Shown here piece after piece: positions 59,473 through 64,000 of a stretch of DNA of 64,000 bases. The position numbers and the translations under genes are program-made. This DNA comes from Microcebus murinus (taxonomy: Eukaryota; Chordata; Mammalia; Primates; Cheirogaleidae), in NCBI RefSeq assembly GCF_040939455.1, contig NC_134119.1, positions 632,501 through 696,500 of the forward strand, given 5' to 3'. The notes under the pieces were generated by a model. The model was not told where the DNA came from, did no database searches, and saw nothing but the letters and a program-made list of their open reading frames with translations. Numbering within the stretch: position 1 is the stretch's first letter; each line of letters starts with the position of its first letter.

Positions 59473-59486
59473 GTTTCCATGGGAAC
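59473..59486. promoter_or_regulatory. X-box-like palindrome in an AT-rich intronic block
   Basis: GTTTCCATGGGAAC matches the RFX X-box GTTGCCATGGCAAC at 12 of 14 positions. It lies in the non-repetitive block at about 59395-59640 in KCNQ2 intron 1, a candidate intronic enhancer. Confidence 0.35.
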
Positions 59487-59663
59487 CTGGTGTGTCAGGC
59501 TCCCCGGGCCTGCTGGGAGGCTTGAGGACAGTTTAAAGCAAAATGACTTTAACATGATAAAATATTTTTAATCACCGTGTTTATGTTATGAAATAAATCT
59601 AAACATTATTGTATCTGCAAGGTAATAGAAAAAATAATTAATAGGTAGGTAGGAAGCTCACTT

Positions 59664-59986
<323 letters not shown>

Positions 59987-59998
59987 GGAAGCTCACTT

Positions 59999-60387
59999 CT
60001 TGACAATTTCACATATTAGGGCGGAGAAAATCTCAGTTTTGTCAGAGATCAGCAGAAGTCAAACAATGAAACCAGTCACTACAGAGAGGCGGCTGGGGGA
60101 GCCCAGCTCGGCTAGCCGGGCCCTGAGGCCTCTGATGCGGGCGCTGCCGGCGCCCAGGTGCCCGGTGGTGGCTGGGAGGCCCGTCTCCAACTTTGAAAAT
60201 GCTTAGCCCCTAGAGTGTTTCTGGAGAAGTTTTGCTTCCACAAGCACAGGCTGAGTGCGGCCATGGAGAGCGTATCTGGAGACAGTTTTTCCCAGTTTGT
60301 TTTCGTCAATAAATTAATTAATCCACAGATCTTTTCAGTCCCTGTGCTCCTGGCACGTCCACACGGCATGCTCACTCAGCAAGACAT
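59999..60387. other. KCNQ2 intron 1 between Alu and minisatellite
   Basis: Unique sequence with an AT-rich patch near 60300-60335 (CAATAAATTAATTAATCC). No gene is recognised. Confidence 0.4.
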
Positions 60388-60965
60388 TCCCAGTGTCTGC
60401 TGGTGAGAGCACAGGCTGGCCTCCGCCCCATGGACCGGCAGTCCTCCCGCTGCAGAAGAGGAGAGGGGCTGGCCTCCGCCCCGTGGACCGGCAGTCCTCC
60501 CGCTGCAGAGGAGGAGAGGGGCTGGCCTCCGCCCCGTGGACCGGCAGTCCTCCCGCTGCAGAAGAGGAGAGGGGCTGGCCTCCGCCCCGTGGACCGGCAG
60601 TCCTCCCGCTGCAGAGGAGGAGAGGGGCTGGCCTCCGCCCCGTGGACCGGCAGTCCTCCCGCTGCAGAGGAGGAGAGGGGCTGGCCTCCGCCCCGTGGAC
60701 CGGCAGTCCTCCCGCTGTAGAGGAGGAGTGGGGCTGGCCTCCGCCCCGTGGACCGGCAGTCCTCCCACTGCAGAGGAGGAGAGGGGCTGGCCTCCGCCCC
60801 GTGGACCGGCAGTCCTCCCACTGCAGAGGAGGAGAGGGGCTGGCCTCCCCCCCGTGGACCAGCAGTCCTCCCACTGCAGAGGAGGAGAGGGGCTGGCCTC
60901 CACCCCGTGGACCAGGAGTCCTCCCACTGCAGAGGAGGAGTGGGGCTGGCCTCCACCCTGTAGGT
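60388..60965 (+). repeat. 53-bp minisatellite array A, about 10 units (left arm of an inverted pair)
   Basis: Units start at 60421 and every 53 bp after it to 60898, with a fragment at 60951. Each begins CTCCGCCCCRTGGACC and carries CTGCAGAGGAGGAG. The outer end (60388-60420) is a unique leader, TCCCAGTGTCTGCTGG onward. The same unit in reverse orientation forms array B at 62821-63545. Because 53 is not a multiple of 3, several frames stay open through the array; they are not genes. Confidence 0.96.
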
Positions 60966-62820
60966 GCTCACAGTTTGGAGAGGAGTTCGCTACACGGGGT
61001 GTGGGGGGAATGGCCAGGCCTGGGTACCAAGGGCTCTGGGGCAACTTCATGGAAGGGTCTGCCAGCAGAGCCTTGAGCCTGGGCGGGGAAGAGCAGGGCA
61101 TGGCCTGACCAGCACACAGACAGAGGCCCTTGTCCCCGACGGAGGTGGCCCGTCTGTGCCTGCACCCCAGGCCAGGTGTGTTCCCTACGTGGCTGTCACT
61201 ACTGGGAGGCCCAGAGCTACCTGCTGGGTGCACGGATAGTCGAGACCTGGGCTCTGGCTGGGATCCCGCCTCCCCCGGGAGGACCCTGGCTTCCTTGTCC
61301 GGGTGACAATTCTGTCTGTCCGGTCTGGTTGCCGTGGTGCTAAACGGATGTGGGTCCACACAGCGCTGTCTGTGCCAACATGCGCCGAGGGCGTCGCCGT
61401 GGTCGTGGTGCCGCGATGAGCTTCTGCAGAACGAGAGGCCTCACCTGTCCTGGACGGCGTCCCCCCTCCCGCAAGTTCTCCGTGCTGTTGTTCAGCTGCG
61501 CAGGGGGTGAGGCTGCCCCTCCCCTGATGAAGAGGTTCCGGTGTCTGGCGGGCCTGGCGTGGAGGTGCCGGCGTCTTCCTGGAATGGAGCTTGCCTGGTC
61601 TGCTGCTGCCAGGTGTCTGGGGACGGATTCCTGTTCGTGGCATCCCGAGGGGTGGAACAACTTTGTCTCAAAAAGCTCCACTGTGGGCAGGTGTTGCCAT
61701 GAACCCCTGAGGCCGTGAACGGGTTTCACGGCTGCCACGTGAGCCCTGTGGACACGTGGCTTCCATGCGGATGACGTCCAGACCCACGGGACAGCTCGGC
61801 CTGGCAAGGCTAGGCCCCCAGGACAGAGGGCTGAGCACCGTCCCCGGAGCGCGGGGACCAAGTTCGGCCCTTCCCTCTGTGGGGCTGGAGCTGGGCTCTG
61901 CTCTCCGATGGTTGCCGTGGCTGCGGGAGGAAGGTGCCTTCCTGTTTTCGTGGGCGACACCTGTCCAGCCTGCACAGCAAAGGTCAATGCAGGTTATTGG
62001 ATCAAGGTAGAAAGAACCTGGGGATCTGCTGCTGTCCCCAAAGAACATTCTGGAAATGACTCCCCTTCTTTGGCTAGGCCTGTTGATGAGCTCTCAGCTC
62101 CAGTGCAGACCGGTTCTGACCTCTCCGAAGCAGCCCGTCCCTGCTCACCCGAGCTGGTCCCTGCTCACCGGAGCTCGCCGCTTCCTTCCGGGAAGGGCAT
62201 CTACGAGCCCTGCAGAACCAGGCTCTGTCCCCCCTTACTCTGGGTGAGGTGGCAGCAGGTGGCCAGGGAGGGTCCCCAAGTCTGTCTGCTCCTGCAGCGT
62301 GAGAGCCATGGCCTGTGGGGCTGGCATTTCCCGAAGAATGAGGGGACTCAGAGGATCTGACCTTAGTGGGGTTGGTGGCTGGTTTTCCCTACGGCCACTG
62401 GAGGAGTCTCCGGTGTGCGGGACTCCGGGGAAGGTCGGGGACGCTCCCGGCAAGGGGGAGGTGCCACGCTCCGTCCCGCCAGGAAGAGCACTGTCCAGGC
62501 CTGTGGCCGGGTGACTCACAGCAAGTGCCACTGAGTCAGCAGGACCCCACCCCCGCTGGATTCTGGGAGCCCGTTGCTGGCCCCGGGCCAGGGATTTGGA
62601 TCCAGCCCCGGGGAGTCAGAATCTAAAACGTTTCCTCGTTTAAACGGGAGGAGCTGTGCTCTGTGCAGGGGGTTGGGCATCACCGGTGGGGCTCCCAGGA
62701 CGGGGCGAGTGACCTCGTGCTGTGCAGACACACCAGGGTCTGCAGGGTGGCAGTGTTGGGGGGACACGGGGGTGACAAGAGCCTCTCGGGCCTTTAATCC
62801 CCAGATACCAGCGAGGAGCA
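60966..62820. other. Spacer between inverted minisatellite arrays, KCNQ2 intron 1
   Basis: About 1.86 kb of GC-rich unique sequence. No exon, repeat or RNA gene is recognised. The two inner edges do not resemble each other in either orientation. Confidence 0.5.
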
Positions 62821-63545
62821 GAGGCCAGCCCCACTCCTCCTCTGCAGAGGGAGGACTGCCGGTCCACGGGGCGGAGGCCAGCTCCTCTCCTCCTCTGCAG
62901 AGGGAGGACTGCCGGTCCACGGGGCGGAGGCCAGCCCCACTCCTCCTCTGCAGCGGGAGGACTGCCGGTCCACGGGGCGGAGGCCAGCCCCACTCCTCCT
63001 CTGCAGAGGGAGGACTGCCGGTCCACGGGGCGGAGGCCAGCTCCTCTCCTCCTCTGCAGAGGGAGGACTGCCGGTCCACGGGGCGGAGGCCAGCCCCACT
63101 CCTCCTCTGCAGCGGGAGGACTACTGGTCCACGGGGCGGAGACCAGCCCCACTCCTCCTCTGCAGAGGGAGGACTGCTGGTCCACGGGGCGGAGGTCAGC
63201 CCCACTCCTCCTCTGCAGCGAGAGGACTGCTGGTCCACGGGGCGGAGACCAGCCCCACTCCTCCTCTGCAGAGGGAGGACTGCTGGTCCACGGGGCGGAG
63301 GTCAGCCCCACTCCTCCTCTGCAGCAGGAGGACTGCCGGTCCTCGGGGCGGAGGCCAGCCCCACTCCTCCTATGCAGCGGGGGGACTGCCGGTCCTCGGG
63401 GTGGAGGCCAGCCCCTCTCCTCCTCTGCAGAGGGAGGACTGCCGGTCCTCGGGGTGGAGGCCAGCCCCACTCCTCCTCTGCAGCGGGAGGACTGCCGGTC
63501 CTCGGGGCGGAGGCCAGCCTGTGCTCTCACTGGCAGACACTGGGA
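62821..63545 (-). repeat. 53-bp minisatellite array B, 13 units (right arm of an inverted pair)
   Basis: Units begin GAGGCCAGCCCCACTCC at 62821 and every 53 bp, the last at 63510. They are the reverse complement of array A. Unit variants include CCACGGGG against CCTCGGGG and CTGCTGGTCC against CTGCCGGTCC. The outer end (63517-63545) is the inverted copy of the leader at 60388, about 28 bp with few mismatches. Confidence 0.96.
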
Positions 63546-64000
63546 CTGAGGGCCGCGGAGAGCGGCTGCCCCTCTTATGCTCCGGGATGGAGAGTCTGCC
63601 CTCGAGGAGGCTCCTCCCCGGCGCCCGTCCTGCTCCCAGTGGCTCGGGCTGGCCAAAGGGTGGGACCCTGCACGGCAGGGACCAACTTTCCCATCAGCAT
63701 CTGGCAGAGGAAGTGACGGTCTGGGGACAGTGGCCGCTCCACTCAGGGGACGGAAGGATGTTTTCCAGACACGCTCTAGAATTGTCATCAGGCTCTGCCG
63801 GTTACTCGTCCTGAATAAAATTAAGTCGTTAATATTGGGGGGTTACTAGGAATGATTCTGTCGATTCACAGAAGAGCAGGTGTCCAGAAAGCCCCAGAGG
63901 GAGGTGGAAACAGCGTCTCCATCCCTTGATCATCTGGGGGGGGGCTGGGCCCCCCAGAACCTCATCCGCCTCTGCAGAGTGGGGGCCGTGCCCCTGGCCC
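63546..64000. other. KCNQ2 intron 1, right edge
   Basis: Unique sequence. A short AT-rich patch lies near 63810-63860. Nothing else is recognised. Confidence 0.4.

Noticed and set aside
60376..63788. Long open frames with GRTAGPRGGGQPL-type repeats on both strands
   Set aside because: They arise from the 53-bp minisatellite arrays; 53 is not a multiple of 3, so the same unit is read in all frames.

Overview
The window is nuclear DNA from a mammal, most likely a strepsirrhine primate and probably a lemur. The genes are split by GT-AG introns. About fifteen dimeric Alu elements are present, and their middle region carries the 'attggccaactaa' linker and the 'gtctcgctcttgctcaggctgg' arm that I know from lemur and galago Alus, not from human AluY/S. 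I see no galago-type tRNA-derived SINEs. The lemur call is inference; the primate call is strong.

The locus is the counterpart of human 20q13.33, shown inverted. From left to right it holds: a CpG island with an RFX X-box (about 550-1260, perhaps the promoter of the neighbouring FNDC11); SRMS on the + strand (4839-10903, 8 coding exons, intact); a region of about 10 kb where PTK6 sits in human but where I find no PTK6 exon; PPDPF on the - strand (22157-21564, 4 coding exons, intact); an L1-rich interval (25-30 kb) with a DNA-transposon MITE; EEF1A2 on the + strand (CpG-island promoter near 34.45 kb, CDS 35829-43158, 7 coding exons, intact); a GC-rich intergenic region (43.4-55.3 kb); and the first coding exon of KCNQ2 on the + strand (55557-55852), whose intron 1 runs to the right edge.

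The genes do not form a pathway. SRMS is a Src-related cytoplasmic tyrosine kinase, PPDPF a small vertebrate differentiation factor, EEF1A2 the neuron/muscle isoform of translation elongation factor 1A, and KCNQ2 a neuronal M-current potassium channel subunit. EEF1A2 and KCNQ2 are both neuronal genes. A near-perfect REST/NRSF site lies in EEF1A2 intron 1, and a full CRE and a MEF2/E-box pair lie upstream of it.

The most unusual structures are the missing PTK6 with an AT-rich, retroelement-filled island in its place; a large inverted repeat in KCNQ2 intron 1 made of two oppositely oriented arrays of one 53-bp minisatellite (60.4-61.0 and 62.8-63.5 kb); a G-rich minisatellite with 109-bp higher-order units upstream of SRMS; and a 44-bp higher-order CATT-type satellite inside SRMS intron 2.
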